In this document: positions 1 to 12,002 of the stretch, one piece after another
Layout: each line of letters opens with the position of its first letter
Numbering within the stretch: position 1 is the first letter of the stretch
Assembly (NCBI GenBank): GCA_019843655.1
Contig: JACDQD010000002.1
Span: forward strand, 12,981,154-13,045,153
Source: Lethocerus indicus
Taxonomy: Eukaryota > Arthropoda > Insecta > Hemiptera > Belostomatidae
Direction: 5' to 3'
Length of the DNA stretch: 64,000 nt
Made by a program: the position numbers and the translations under genes
Notes under the pieces: model-generated
The model's input: only the letters and a program-made list of their open reading frames with translations
What the model was told of the DNA's origin: nothing
Databases searched by the model: none

Positions 1-1639
1 TCAGGGGGATATATAGGGTGGGAGATGTGACAATAAGTGGAGATTATTATATAGATAAGAAATATTTATACTTACGCTGGACAAGACAACGCAAAGAATT
101 TTTATACAATGAATACAATATGTAATACTAGCCCTGTACTGTTTCGGGTGTACAATTCCTTTCCGTTAGAGTTTTATGCCATTTATTGTGCTCTGTAACC
201 ATAAGGCACATTTTATCTACATTTGCTGTTCCCTTTTCACACCGATGACTGGAAAATTACCAATTCGTAAGTTTTAGAAGTAGAAGAAGAACACCGGGTC
301 GAAAAAAAATTCGTCGTTAATCAAAATAATTGCTTCGACCACTTCCACAAATCAGGATGTTTCAGAAACGGACGGAATTTTTGAAGAAGGTCCGAGATAC
401 TTTTCCGCAAATAAAAAGTATAACAAAAAACAGTGGGGCGGGCACTTTCGGGAAATTAGGGAGCCGAAAAAGGAGAGTTAATCCGAGGCATTTTAATGAT
501 TTAAAATAGAGCGGAGTTAACTACGAAGAAGGAAGGGGGAGGGCGAGCTGCGGGGGTTAAGGGAAGGCCGATAATGGCCGCCATAATTAATTAGAGCCCG
601 ATGCCGGATTATCGGGGAAGGGGCACCCTGCATCGCGCACCCTCCGCCGTCCACCTTCCCAAAGGAGCCTGCCCAAACATAAAATATACCCGGCCCGCCT
701 TCAACCTACCACAGCATCGCCTGCACAATACATCGGCCCACCTCACTTGACATTCGGCAAATTAAGACGCCGTCTATAGCAATTGCTGAGCTATTAACGG
801 GAGGTCGTTGAATCGAAACCGGTTAGGGCGAAAATGTTTATCAATTCGCGCTTCGGCTATTTGCGTAGCACCTCGAACACCAAGTCGAATTATCTAATCA
901 AATCTTCTAATCCATCCTCGGCTCCTAACGACATATCGGAAATATTCACTGAGACTAAGCCGGTTTATATGGCTTATTGAGCCCATTTGGAAGCAAATGC
1001 GGCAGCATTTATCTATACATATTAGGTTTATACCGAAGTGAACTGCTTATCAATGATGAAATAATTTAATTATTATATCAACCAATGGATTCATTAAGAG
1101 TACTGAATAATTATTTTGATCCCGCAGGCATAACTCGGGCCCAAATCTTAAAACCGTAACAAATATATTTGTAAACTCGTATTAGCCAACTATTTTTTAA
1201 GTCGAATATTTCTTATTATTTTTAAGGGTTTTCGTAATATATTCCCTGTACGCATTAATAGTTAAAATATTTTAACAGACATGAATTAATAACCTCCTTT
1301 TATAAATTATTGACATTTTAGGTAAACATTTCAAAAATTATCCGACTTGCCGACTAATTATTCCGTTTCATGTGACACGCGTCCAGAATTAACGAGTTGC
1401 CAGTCACTCATCGGGAGGACAGCTGACAGTTTCAAAACATCCCGGAACTCGTTAAACGGGCCGGATCCCTGCATTTTGTAGTAGAGCTGGCGGCTTTTTC
1501 TCCCGTTATAATCGGAAATTCGATCTGACACTGTACTTCTCTAGACTCTACATTACAACTCAGGTTTCACGGTGTGAAACTTATTTTCACAGCGTTGGAT
1601 CAATAAACGGGCGGGTAATTGATATTGAGTGTAAATAGG
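1..1639. other. AT-rich non-coding stretch with one GC-rich patch (535-720)
   Basis: No gene is recognisable. Positions 1-534 and 721-1639 are AT-rich unique sequence. The patch at 535-720 switches abruptly to GC-rich sequence. It carries GGCCGATAATGGCC (566-579), GCCGCCAT (577-584), a TAATTAATTAG run (584-594) and GGATTA (606-611), the last between the arms of a 6-bp inverted repeat, CCCGAT (597-602) and ATCGGG (611-616). These words resemble binding sites for homeodomain, K50 homeodomain (Otx/Bicoid class) and Pho/YY1 proteins. A regulatory role is inferred only. Confidence 0.5.
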
Positions 1640-1736
1640 TCGGCCGGTACTTGAAATATCGGTCTAGGACGAGGAGGCCGCCTCGCCAATGGGCAAAGCT
1701 CAGTTTTCATCTCCCCCGCAGACGGGCATCGGGCTC

Positions 1737-1805
1737 AATTTAAGGGCCCGAGTTATTTATTAGCCATAAGCATCAACGTCGGCTCGGGCCCCGGCCCCTT
1801 AAATT
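1737..1805. repeat. Imperfect inverted repeat, 16-bp stem with 7-nt bulge
   Basis: AATTTAAGGGCCCGAG (1737-1752) pairs with CTCGGGC (1783-1789) and CCTTAAATT (1797-1805). All 16 bases of the left arm pair, and seven bases (1790-1796) bulge from the right arm. The loop is 30 nt (1753-1782). The stem is short for a microRNA precursor and the bulge is large. It could equally be two inverted protein-binding half-sites. Confidence 0.7.
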
Positions 1806-2001
1806 TTTCATGGGGCGTTTAAGATCGGGAAGAGCGGGTGAGGACGCGGTGTTCCGCCGCTCGAATATTAATAGGGGGTCGGCACTCTCTTCGGGGCCGA
1901 TCTTTCACGCCTTCTCTCTTTTTTTCCAGTCCGTGAGTATTGTGCGTGACGCGAATGAGACCCCCGTCCCCACCCTAGGCCTCATATTCCCCAAAGTTTC
2001 G

Positions 2002-2011
2002 CCCCCCCCCC
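2002..2011 (+). repeat. C10 homopolymer
   Basis: A run of ten C at the 3' edge of a GC-rich patch. It is one of nine C or G runs of 9 to 11 nt in this window. Confidence 0.9.
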
Positions 2012-2110
2012 TATCATCTTAAAGCTTAAACCCGCCATCTGTCATTTACTCCTATCTTCTACATATATCACACGGCACACTCGCGGCCCGTTTCGGGCCG
2101 GCCGGCCGTA

Positions 2111-5100
2111 TTCCTACGTTCGTATTTTTCGAGCCCCCGATTTATGTTTGCTCCGGCCTCGAACACAAGTCCAAACTCGATAAAGATATAAATTGACAGT
2201 GAGACCAAATTAATTTACTATTCCCTTATTCTTTTGGTCGGCGCAAGAGTTTACCCTGAAACATTAAGTTAATTTCACATCATGTCGTGTGCATTCATAT
2301 ATTCGAAAGGACATGTATTAATAAAATCGAATCTATTTCAAGTAAAAACGACCACAAAAATTATATTTTCGGCCTTTGACTGCAGATTGTAATACAGCTC
2401 ATAAAGCAAGAATTTTTGGAAAGTCAAAAATAAGAAAGCGCTTCTGTGTTTATTTCGAGTGCCAATTGTGACTTTTAATCCTACCCTTTGCCACCTACTT
2501 AAGTTTGTTTCGACCTTGAGTTAAAAACGTTGTAAGCCCCACCCACTCAATATTGTTACAAATATAAACCGACCGCTCTAAATATAAATATTTTCGTTTT
2601 TTTCTCTCTGCCGCTGGATTCAACCATTTTTTCTACCATCAAACATATTTTAGAAAGTCAAATATGTCTATGGGCATCTATGATACATTTTTAAGAAGAA
2701 GTATGGAAATTAGGGTAGATTACTCAGGTCTATTATGTCCTTTGAAGGATATAATTGTCAGTAATGAGTATTTTAAGTATTTAAGGACCATATATATTTA
2801 GTAATCGAGCCAAAAATGGATTTCATATAGCTTCTAAGAACAAGTTTGATAGTGTTCTAGGCATGGGGTGGCATAGTCGGATCGACTCTTTCCCTCCGGG
2901 GATAAGAAGTAGATTTGCTCCTAATGTAAGTTGAGTTGGAACCCTTGTACCCTGCATTAAATGCCCCCACCCCAAAGACCCGGGAGGTTTGTCCAGAAGT
3001 CAGAAGAGAATTATGAAGGGGAAGATTTATTGCGCTTGTATATAAATCAAGAGGGCGACTTAGAGTGAGCGGCTCCCACCTTCCCCTCTTGGCCCATCAA
3101 TGGTTATAAAATGTTCGAAAATTGCCTCTTTTCCGAGATGGTTCTTTTACGAGATTAGTCGCTTGATGAACGAGTAAATCATTCAAGGAAAAGTTAAATT
3201 TAGACACTTTTTTCTATATAAATTTCCTTCATTCCATCAATTTTGGTGGAACTTGTCGTCAAATGTTTCCCGTTTTTTAGCTCTTTTATATCCTTTAATT
3301 TAAAAATATATCGAAGAAAAGTTGTATTTTATACCGTAATTAAGTGTCACAGCATGTAGCCCTGAAAATTTGAATTTGAGCACTTTATTAGAATATTTAT
3401 GTACTGAAAACAATTGAATCGTCTGTAAAATAACAATATTATTTAAAAAACGAGAGGATACTTATGATAGACCTGATTCCCGTCGTGAGTAAAAATATGT
3501 CTCTTTTCAGTAGAATGCTTCTTTATTATTCCGTTATTATTATTATAGACACGTTATACGGTACTTGAAATTATGTTAAAAGAGCCTTCTCCTTCCTTTC
3601 TCTATTTTTACTGCCGTCACATTTTAGCCGCACTGACCCGTGCTCTGATGTAAAGAGGCACTGTCACAGGTTTCGAGAGGAAACAAAGGAACATTTTCGC
3701 TATGGCGTCCGCTGGGCAGTATTTCCAGCCCAGGTGACCACCGCAAAAACGAACGGCCGCCAAGATCCACTGGCGCTAATTGCATTTAAACAGCCACTCC
3801 TCTCATTCCTATTATATCTCTCTTCTAATTATCGGAAGAAAATCTATTTATCGTTTGACACACAATTTTCCGGCTCCGACAACAACCGTAAGTTAGGTTG
3901 CCTAATGGCCTTATTAAAACTACAAGGCCATCTTTCGCTCGTTATAATTTATTATGAAAAGAGACGTCTTTCCTAAAGAATTTTCCGAGGTGGAAATATT
4001 TATAATTGTAGAGTGGAATCCTCTTTATTAGATCCAATTTATTTGCCTGAGTTTATATTTCTCTATGAGTCCACTTATTCCCAACTCCACCTGTTATTTT
4101 TAAGGAGAACAATTTATCGCGTAAGTTTAAAATTATTTCATCCGTGTAATTTTTGATCGGACCTTAGGCCGGACCGAGGAATATTAAAACAAGGAAAAAC
4201 AGCATAATAATAAGAAATATCCAGTGGCTGTGGACATCATTAGACGCCAAACATTACAGAAAAAGTTAATTCTCTCTCCTCTGGGAAAGCATCCGAGAAT
4301 TTGCACTTTTTGGGTTACTGTTTATGATAAAATTGTATGTTCGAATACCACCGGAGTGGGACAGTATGAGGTGTATGAAGAAATTAGTGACGGGATAGAG
4401 AGGGATAGGGAGAGTGAGGGGGAAACTGGTTGAGAGTTTGAGAGGGCGGGTAGACCAGTCTACTGCATTATAGATGTAGCTTATAGAAGAAGGGGGAAGT
4501 GAGGGGCGGAGTATGAGAGAACAGAGAAAGCCCGCTACTTGGAGAACATGCCTGGAACCGCCCAATCCCCCACACCACTACCATCGCCGCTAAGCTTTAC
4601 ATACCGCTTTATTAATACTACACAACCTCTTGAAGCTTAACTATTAGAGACCATCTTTCTTATTATTCAGATGTCGCCCTAAACAATTTGCCACTCCTTG
4701 TTCCATGCGATTATACTGGCATGAATTTATAATGCGAATTTGCTTAAATAATCATTCTGTTGTATTCACTTCGTTGTACTTTGCTCTTATAACAATTAAG
4801 AGTCACAGGTTCAGTTGAAATTAGGTAAAACTTTACCTCTTAGTAAGGAAAAGACTACAAGTATTTGATAACCACTGGTCGTAAACGGTATAAATTTTAA
4901 ATATCGCAATTAAAAAATTACGTGTATGAATTATACCGTTAAGTGAACTTGTTTATCATTTTCTTAGCCTAATGGAAGGAAACAGGTTAAAATTGTGAAA
5001 ATATATTCTTAATGAGTGAAATGGGCACTATTAAACTAAGAGTGTTCTGAAACGAGGGAATAATGATCCTCAGATCCTATACCTCTGAATGTGTCCAACA

Positions 5101-5819
5101 ATATAAACTATTGAATTTCGATTTAGTATTTCAAATTTCACAATTCTGTTATTTCCTACTAAATTCTTTTTCAATACGAACTTTTTGCGTTAATTTAATT
5201 AGCTAAACGCGCCTGGCAACAATCCTAGCCAAGTAAATATTACTTGTTATTTATCACGCTTATAAATAAAGAAACTGCCGTATAACGAGTAAATTTGAGT
5301 TCGCGTTATATAGATAAATATCTCCTATCTCAGAATTAGGATTTATCGATTTAGCCAACAAACATGCTTTAACAGGGTAAATCAACAACCTCTTGAACAG
5401 TTTATACGATGATAACCCAATTCCAGACTAGCAACGGTCTGACACTTGGAAATGAATAGTTCATTGTATTTTAGACCATTAATTTAAAGCCGTTGGCGGG
5501 AACTGTTAGCCGCCATTATTAGGTATGTGGTTCAAAAATGTCCACCACGCAAATCTAAAAACATAAATTTGAAAACGATTGTGATAAAAATCGTTCAATT
5601 GACGCATTAAATTTCAAACATTGAAATGAAAAATTGCTCTCTACTACTGCAAACTTAAGGTTGGCGTGCCGAGTAAGAGTAATCCTATAACGAAACCCAT
5701 TCATTGAGTTAAATTGAACGGCTTTTATGGGCAGATATCAGTTACGGAATCAATCTGCGCCACTGTACAATGACTTCTGCCCATGAAACTCTATGAAAGC
5801 GGTGACTGCATGAGGTGTT
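2111..5819. other. AT-rich non-coding stretch
   Basis: This is 3.7 kb with no gene-like frame; open frames of 70 to 100 codons occur in several overlapping frames and look random. GCCGCCAT, followed by TATT, lies at 5509-5516 and fits a Pho/YY1 core. A short purine-rich part lies around 4380-4510. No repeat or transposon terminus was recognised. Confidence 0.5.
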
Positions 5820-6310
5820 AACTGGGGGTTCGGGGTGGGAGGGGGGAGGTTGATAGGAACCAGATACGCTAGGAAGTGAGAACGGCCAACATGATTCAGC
5901 CGGCATTTATCCGACCCCAAGGAACGGCATCGTAACTTTGCGCCGAATTTTCGTTTTCCTCCTACTTTGTTGGGCACGGAGCATGGAATGAAACGGGGCC
6001 GCGGGGAAATCCATTTTAATGAAAATTTCCCGTTGTATCTGATTCTGAGAAAACTCCCGGAGGTCTGTTTATTCGGCTCGGTGTCGAAAAGGAAAAAGGC
6101 CCGAGACCGAGTTCTGCCGCTATTCGGGAGCGGAGGAATGAAAAATTAGCCGGGACGGATGAAAAATACGGGTTCGCGTGTCAGTATTCATTTGAGGAAA
6201 TGCGCAGAGCGGCTACAACAATTACAATTGGCGGGCACAACCCGCAAAAACGAAAACCTCCAACAACTGTTCCGGGACACCGAAACTCTCCTGAAAACGA
6301 TTTCGAAACA
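5820..6310. other. GC-rich patch with a G-quadruplex motif, candidate regulatory element
   Basis: The patch starts with four G tracts (5824-5846). GGGAAATCC at 6004-6012 fits the kappa-B consensus recognised by Rel/Dorsal-type proteins. Near the 3' side, ACAACAATTACAATTGG (about 6216-6232) joins a SOX-like AACAAT with A/T homeodomain cores. There is no protein-coding signature. A regulatory role is inferred from composition and motif content. Confidence 0.35.
5824..5846 (+). other. G-quadruplex motif
   Basis: Four G tracts of 5, 4, 3 and 6 bases are separated by loops of 3, 1 and 1 nt (TTC, T, A). This satisfies the usual G3+N1-7 pattern, and such short loops normally give stable structures. 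Formation in the cell is not shown. Confidence 0.75.
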
Positions 6311-7646
6311 TGTATGGACAGCTAGTTATCCTTCTATTAAAATGATTGTAAAACCCATACTCCTATCTGTTATTGAGTGTCCCATTATTCACAATAATTA
6401 TTGTAAGAATAATTTTAATTTTTTTTAAATTAGTACTGTATGGATTTTATCAGGGCAATAGATACAACATTTCGATGTCCCTTGTTTCCTCAGAATTTCC
6501 CCGGTTCTAGGTATTGGATGGGTTTGCGTCCCCTATGTCCCATGAACGTCACAGAAACGTTTGTAAATTCTGTTCCGCCATTTGGCTGCCTTTGTTCTTC
6601 CCATCGCTCGCGACCACCGGGGCCTAAAATAGCGGAATCCTGACTGATCAGCTGGCTGTGTATCATCAAAACGGCTGATCGAGACTGACGATGGGAAGGA
6701 AACATCGCTACGGCTCACATATTCCGCGCCTTTAATCTTTTGACTGGCGATTATACAAATACAGATATTTCATGTACAGTATCAGATAGCCGTACTGAAA
6801 TTATTTTTTTCCAGGATATCTATCGTTGTTCCACACAGAAAAGAAAAACATTATTATTTATTGAATAATAAGGACGGAACAATTGTATTGAGAATAGGGA
6901 TTGAAGCGTGGGAGGAATGTGCGGAACAATGATTCAACAACTTCCGTAATTGGTGGTATGTTGAGCTCTAAACTGGAAACATGCCAAGAATGCAACGAAG
7001 GACTTGGAAATGGAATCTTAGAATGGTATATGGGAAGCCTTGGTGTGGTCCCCACAATTCAATTCTCTGCGTGCAATTCGGATACCATAATTGTTCCTGT
7101 ATCGACTATATTATAAAGAAGAAGCTTATTTCATTTTCATATTCTACTTTGTGTGTCAAAGCTATATTAACTGTACTGTTAATTATTTTACACTTTTTCT
7201 CAGCTTGACAGACATGAATTCTTAGTTTATAATGGATTTAGGACAATGGCATGTTGCGAACCCGTCCTAACAAACCCAATATTGGTAAATTCGGGCAATC
7301 GCCGAAGGCCGTTCATTGTGAAATTGCCTTTGGCCGAGAGCCAGCGATGAATTAATAATTAATAGTTTTAGCCTAAATCACGCAGTTATGTACGCCGTTG
7401 AGATAGCGGATTGAAAGCATGCCATTTCGGCGGGTCGAAAGCGGAACAATAGAAATTGATTAAATGTCTCATTTCGACGCCGACGGTTTATATCCTTTGA
7501 TGGGGTCACGCGTTGGATCAGACTGCTAATGGTCATGACGCGAAGCCGAAATGTGCAAAATACTAAAGAGCTTAGATTGAAACGGTCAACTGAAGCAGAA
7601 CGCATAATCACTGCTCTAATCTACCTACTTAATAATATTACGCCCT

Positions 7647-7656
7647 GTCACGTGAC
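7647..7656. promoter_or_regulatory. GTCACGTGAC E-box palindrome
   Basis: A perfect 10-bp palindrome that equals the extended E-box (M-box or CLEAR type) bound by MITF/TFE and USF family bHLH-zip proteins in animals. It overlaps TGACGT, a CRE-like half site. It stands alone, about 30 bp upstream of an AT microsatellite, with no visible promoter or gene beside it. The match to the consensus is exact; function is unproven. Confidence 0.35.
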
Positions 7657-7683
7657 GTTGCTTTCCACAATTTTAACACCATA

Positions 7684-7686
<3 letters not shown>

Positions 7687-7732
<46 letters not shown>
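7687..7732. repeat. (AT)23 microsatellite
   Basis: An uninterrupted 46-bp AT dinucleotide tract. Frames reading through it give an alternating Ile-Tyr peptide, which is not a real protein. Confidence 0.97.
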
Positions 7733-7734
<2 letters not shown>

Positions 7735-9159
7735 TCTAAAAGATAATATGATAATGTGTGCGTTCGTTTTATTCAACATCAAAACTGAGCCCGTAGTACT
7801 GTGTGCGTAACATTGAAGTCTCATACGACTCATCAGGATGATGTCCCTGCGCTAGTTTATATTGTAATCAGTAATGAATGTAAAGTGACAAATTCATTGA
7901 GTAAATATTTTTGTTTGCACTTGCTACAAAAACTTGGCAAACCAATAAAGAGATAATATTTTAAAGGCCTCGGATTTTGATTTTGAGATTTTGAACACAA
8001 AATATTCATTATTCAAAAGCTCGAACGTTTATCATTTGATCGATGAATTGCATTATGATAATCAGAATTATGTTAATGGCGATTATGTTAATTGAGGACG
8101 CACGTATGTGTGTTCCAATGATGATTAATGGAATCGGGTAATTCCGAAAGCACAGACGCTGTTATTAATTCGAGCGGGGAGTCGAGGGAAAATTCGAACA
8201 TTTTTATTCCGCTCAGTATTACAAGTCTAATTAGAAGTTAAACGCCGTACAGATATTGTTTTTTATATTAGCTTTAAAAAAATAGAAAAGTTGAGTTCCC
8301 TTTAAATTAATTAAATAAATAGAGGATTTCATAGCTGAGAAGAAGGCGCTGATGAAAATTGCGAGAGCTAATTTCCGAAAGCAGGCTGGTTTATTCAGAG
8401 CTCCTCGCTGATGGGGATTAGCCTCTTCTTACTAGTTGGCTCCTTACTTCGTCTCGGATTGTAGATGTGATTCAGATTTAATCCAAATTTAAGCAAAACA
8501 AATGGAAGTTGTAGTTGCTGATAATAATTAAAAAGCATTTGAGGACTTATTAGTATAAATTAACGAAAGAAATATTCCCTTAAGGTATATAAAACTAAGC
8601 TGTAGTTTGAGCTGTACTACAAAGCTTTCTGCCATTATAGCTATCATAATGATAATATTGTACTGTTCTAATATAAATAACCTCTTCAGGAAATTAATTC
8701 CGAGCCAGATACTTTCGGTATTTCCGCAAGTATTTTCTGGAATTCAAAATATCACTGCTACATCATCATCAAAACGGGGAAATTGATACTCGACATGAAT
8801 GGCAGGAAGGTCATGCGGGCTATGTATATCCTAAGCGCCGTACAGATTTATTTAGCGAGTTCCAGTTAACTTATTTAATAATACTAATAATCTTCATTAT
8901 TTGTCTATGTATTTGTAATATTTTCAATGTTAAATTTCATTGAATATTCAATGAGTTTTGATTCTACGTCCTGCAGATAATTAATATACCGTCGAGATGT
9001 TGACTATCGGTGAGTGGTTTGTTCAGAACGTCCGTTCCAATACTTCATCAGCCTTGCATTTTTTTTTGTATAACTTGTTTTAGAAACTTACAATACTTTA
9101 AATAACATCGATTATTTCGATTTTTTGTTTTATCGTCGATTTGCATTCTGCTAATTCAT

Positions 9160-9610
9160 TTGTTGATTCCTTCTCTCAACCCCGGCAAAGAGAACTTCTC
9201 GGGCCAAAAGAAAATTGGGTTCGATAAGACTGGCGGAGAGTTTTCCACAATGTTGTCTTGGCAATTAGCCGGCGTTTGGGCCGGTGTTCACGTGTCGGTT
9301 TTCACGGTCGAACGGGGCTCAATTACCGGGCCCGAAATAAGCGCAATCGGAGATTGGCGTCCCTTGCAAAATTACCGCGCGTCATTTAATTTGAATCGGT
9401 GCAGCCGAGCTATTAATTACTGTTTGGCCGAGATAGCCCACTGGCCCCGACCACTCCCTCTTTTCATCGCCGCCCCCCCCCCAACCCCTAATCCGAAGAC
9501 GTCCACGCCCGGCCAATTTCAACCTCCGCTAATTGGTAAAATGGAGACCATTACGTTGACCATACTTGCACACCGGCCCAACTCAGTTCCCACCGAAACC
9601 GACTAACGAG
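9160..9610. other. GC-rich patch, candidate regulatory element
   Basis: It contains ACAATGTTGT (9247-9256, two facing SOX-like cores), CAATTAG (9262-9268), CACGTG (9289-9294), further A/T cores such as CTCAATTACC and TATTAATTACTG, and a C10 run (9473-9482). A 148-codon frame is open on the + strand from a TTG; its first ATG would leave 118 codons. The peptide matches no family I know and I do not call it a gene. Confidence 0.35.
9473..9482 (+). repeat. C10 homopolymer
   Basis: Ten C in a row inside a GC-rich patch. Confidence 0.9.
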
Positions 9611-10854
9611 ACCACCAACTCGTTAATTTGATGTGCAAGGGAATTAGCGCCACAAATGCCTATTTAGTAAATGGAAGAGTGTTTGCCAATTTAGACGTGC
9701 TCAAAAGATGGCGCACGGTAAATGGAAACTCATAGCAAGTCTGAGAGAATTTAAAATGTGACAGGCCATTTGGCAACTTTTACGGTAGATTATTTTTTCC
9801 ACAATTTTTTGCCGCGGCAGAAAACGTCAGATTGTTTTTAAATATTGAAATGCGCTCTAACTAAACTCTGAAAATAGGATAAAAACCAACTAATGGGATA
9901 TAATCAAACCGTCCAATTTGCAACCTGCAGTAAGATTGTTATTACACACGGACATTTTGTTTAAATGGGTGAAATTGAAAACACTTCGTGACATACATAA
10001 AAATAATATATTTATTTATTTGCGCATTACCTCTGTAGCATGTTTCAATAAGATTTAAATTATGTAACCAGTATTTTGTGACGCAATTATTGTCCTCATT
10101 TACATCACTCACCGTCAGAGTCCCCAACCGTATCGGTTTGTTAGTTTAAATATCAAACACAGGATTGTAATTGATATTTTAATTTAATCCTGTTATCGGG
10201 CAGATACAGTAGATTCGTGCGGGCGACAGAAGTGGCGTGACTGTAGTGGCCGTCCGCCATAATCGAATTTGAAACTGCCTCCGCCCCGGCCACCCACCCA
10301 CCCCCCAATTGTTTCCAAATTGGATCACTAATCCTAATTGTTTAATATTTACGAAACGACCGAGATTTTTCTGCATACACACCTTAAGATATAGGGGCAA
10401 AATTTTGTAGGGACTTCGAACAACAATAGCAATAATAAGCAATTTGGTTTGATTTGCGTTCTGGATAAAAGGGTCACCGGATAACATTTCTTTTGGATGG
10501 CCTAGCAGAGCGGCTGGTCGAGGCCGAAGGAAGGTGGGCCTATTTGGGCGTTCAAACACCATTATGTTGCCCAAGTGGTAGACGGTGCTAAGAGGAGGGG
10601 GCCCACCGAGTAATACATTATTGAAAAGAAACGGCCGAGTGCCGAGCGTGAAAAGCAGGACAAACATTTACCCTCACCTTATCGATTCATGGGAGCCCTT
10701 CGATAAATATCATCAATATAAAAAAAACCAACTCCCTCTGCACAATTGTCCTCCACTTTCCGTCGAAACCGGCGAGTTTCACCATCCAATATTTAACGGA
10801 GATCTGTGACTTAATACAGCCCTTTATATCGTGTTTGTTATTGACCTAACCCAG
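9611..10854. other. Non-coding stretch with a GC-rich part (10195-10670)
   Basis: The GC-rich part holds the longest open frame of the window, on the - strand (10667 down to 10179, ATG start, 162 codons). Its first residues are hydrophobic, but the rest has no domain, repeat or family resemblance, and the length is near the chance maximum for 64 kb. I treat it as non-coding. The rest is AT-rich and shows nothing specific. Confidence 0.4.
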
Positions 10855-11072
10855 ACTAATTGGAATGCAGTTCCACTGTACTTTAAAATAAAATCATAAA
10901 ACCAAACAAATTACTCCTTTCAGGCGTCAGTCCGCACTCTCCAATAATCTGAATCCTATTACAGAGGGCATTCTACCCTCTGGTAGAAGGCGAGCCTGAT
11001 ACTAGACGTGAATAGCCGCTAGGCATGGGGCCAAGTATACACTTAGCGCCGTTAAGAATACAACCGGAGTAC
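10855..11072 (+). repeat. Direct repeat copy A (about 215 bp)
   Basis: This block recurs in the same orientation at 11713-12002. The first 121 bases (10855-10975) align to copy B without gaps and with five substitutions that I count by eye, about 96% identity. A middle part (about 10976-10990) is diverged and the remainder is again similar. In copy A the diverged part is a perfect 7-bp inverted repeat, TTCTACC-CTCT-GGTAGAA (10971-10988). No LTR-type termini, target-site duplication, primer-binding site or coding frame was seen. It is probably a local duplication of non-coding DNA or two copies of an unrecognised short repeat. Confidence 0.9.
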
Positions 11073-11712
11073 AGACTAGTCACAGAGTTTTTGAATAGTA
11101 GTTGTATTTCGTATACATCTTAGGTTTCTAGCACGCTTTTAGAGGACTCTATTAAATATATTATATATTATAGTTTTAATGTAACGTAACCAGGCAACAC
11201 TCTCCTTCCTTCAATATTATACCGCGTAATTTGTGTCCGAATCTTAATACCGAGAAAAATTAGAATTCTAATATGTTAAATGAATTGTTACATTATTGTC
11301 TTATCTAAAATTTCTGGTTTAGTTAAAGTATATTGTAAGAGGAGCAGTATTTTCCGACGTGTCAAACCTACCGCTTATAGCATCAATATTATCGACGAAC
11401 CGTCCCAAAGTTAAATGTTAAATAACGTACAGGAGGGTGCCGCCGTATTCAGTAATAATCGTTGGCGATAATTGTTTTGGCCGGTCAAACTTGTCACCGG
11501 GGACAGAAGCTGGGCAGTCCGACCCGGCTGCCGTCATCACAGCTCACGGCCGGTTAATAAAGGGGCCTACAAGAGATAGCCGCTCACCGAAATCCATTTA
11601 TCATATTTATATATATCGATCCGTTAGTGTCCGTCCCTCTACCCGCCGATAAATTGACTCCGGCCCACCACCCCAATACTTAATTCGTTTCAGAATAGAC
11701 TGAGGACAAATT
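11073..11712. other. Unique spacer between the two direct-repeat copies
   Basis: About 640 bases of AT-rich sequence with a somewhat GC-richer part near 11430-11600. It has no gene and no polypurine tract before copy B, which argues against an LTR-type element. Confidence 0.6.
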
Positions 11713-12002
11713 ACTAATTGGAATGCAGTTCAACTGTACTTCAAAATAAAATCATAAAACAAAGCAAATTACTCCTTTCAGGCGTCAGTCCGGACTCTCC
11801 AATAATCTGAATCCTATTACAGAGGGCATTCTATCCTGGCCACGGAATAAGGCGAGCCTGATACTAGATGAGAATAGCCGCTAGACGTTGCGGGCCAAGT
11901 ATACAAGTAGCGCCGTTAAGAATACAACCGCTTAGTATTCCACACTTCCCTCCACGATATTGCAGTATCGTCTATATCTCGTCTTTAACCAAACCGGAGT
12001 AC
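11713..12002 (+). repeat. Direct repeat copy B, with 66 extra bases
   Basis: The second copy of the 10855-11072 block. Homology runs to CAACCG at 11925-11930. A 66-base segment (11931-11996) then intervenes, and GAGTAC (11997-12002) resumes the copy A sequence. The extra segment ends with the AACCG found just before it, so copy A may have lost the segment by deletion between two AACCG direct repeats. Where copy A has a perfect small hairpin, copy B has a different, weaker one. Confidence 0.88.

Larger units (their letters stand above)
1640..2110. other. GC-rich patch, candidate regulatory element
   Basis: This GC-rich block in AT-rich surroundings has no protein-like frame; one 70-codon frame is open only because stops are rare here. 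It holds the large inverted repeat at 1737-1805, whose loop contains TTATTTATTAG, an A/T core resembling posterior Hox or Caudal sites. A 10-nt C run lies at 2002-2011 near the 3' edge. A conserved regulatory element is the likeliest reading, but cross-species conservation cannot be assessed here. Confidence 0.35.
6311..9159. other. AT-rich non-coding stretch with small palindromes and a microsatellite
   Basis: No gene is recognised. It contains a perfect 10-bp palindrome CCAATATTGG (7276-7285), an 8-bp inverted repeat with one G-T pair (7301-7308 with 7327-7334), the GTCACGTGAC palindrome (7647-7656) and an (AT)23 microsatellite (7687-7732). ATTTGCAT, a POU octamer, lies at 9139-9146 just before the next GC-rich patch. 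Confidence 0.5.

Noticed and set aside
8418..8440. TAGCCTCT word resembling the start of insect miR-282
   Set aside because: Only about 11 positions agree and no complementary arm lies within 100 bp.
9160..9606. + strand frame of 148 codons
   Set aside because: Starts at TTG; the first ATG gives 118 codons. It ends in a translated C10 run with Pro-rich text and has no family resemblance.
10179..10667. Longest open frame (- strand, ATG, 162 codons), hydrophobic N-terminus
   Set aside because: Length is near the chance maximum for 64 kb, it sits in a GC-rich patch, and no domain, repeat or family resemblance is visible.
10861..11926. LTR or TRIM-type element using the direct repeats as LTRs (TG...CA ends)
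   Set aside because: Homology extends beyond TG and CA on both sides, no target-site duplication, no tRNA-primer site after copy A and no polypurine tract before copy B.
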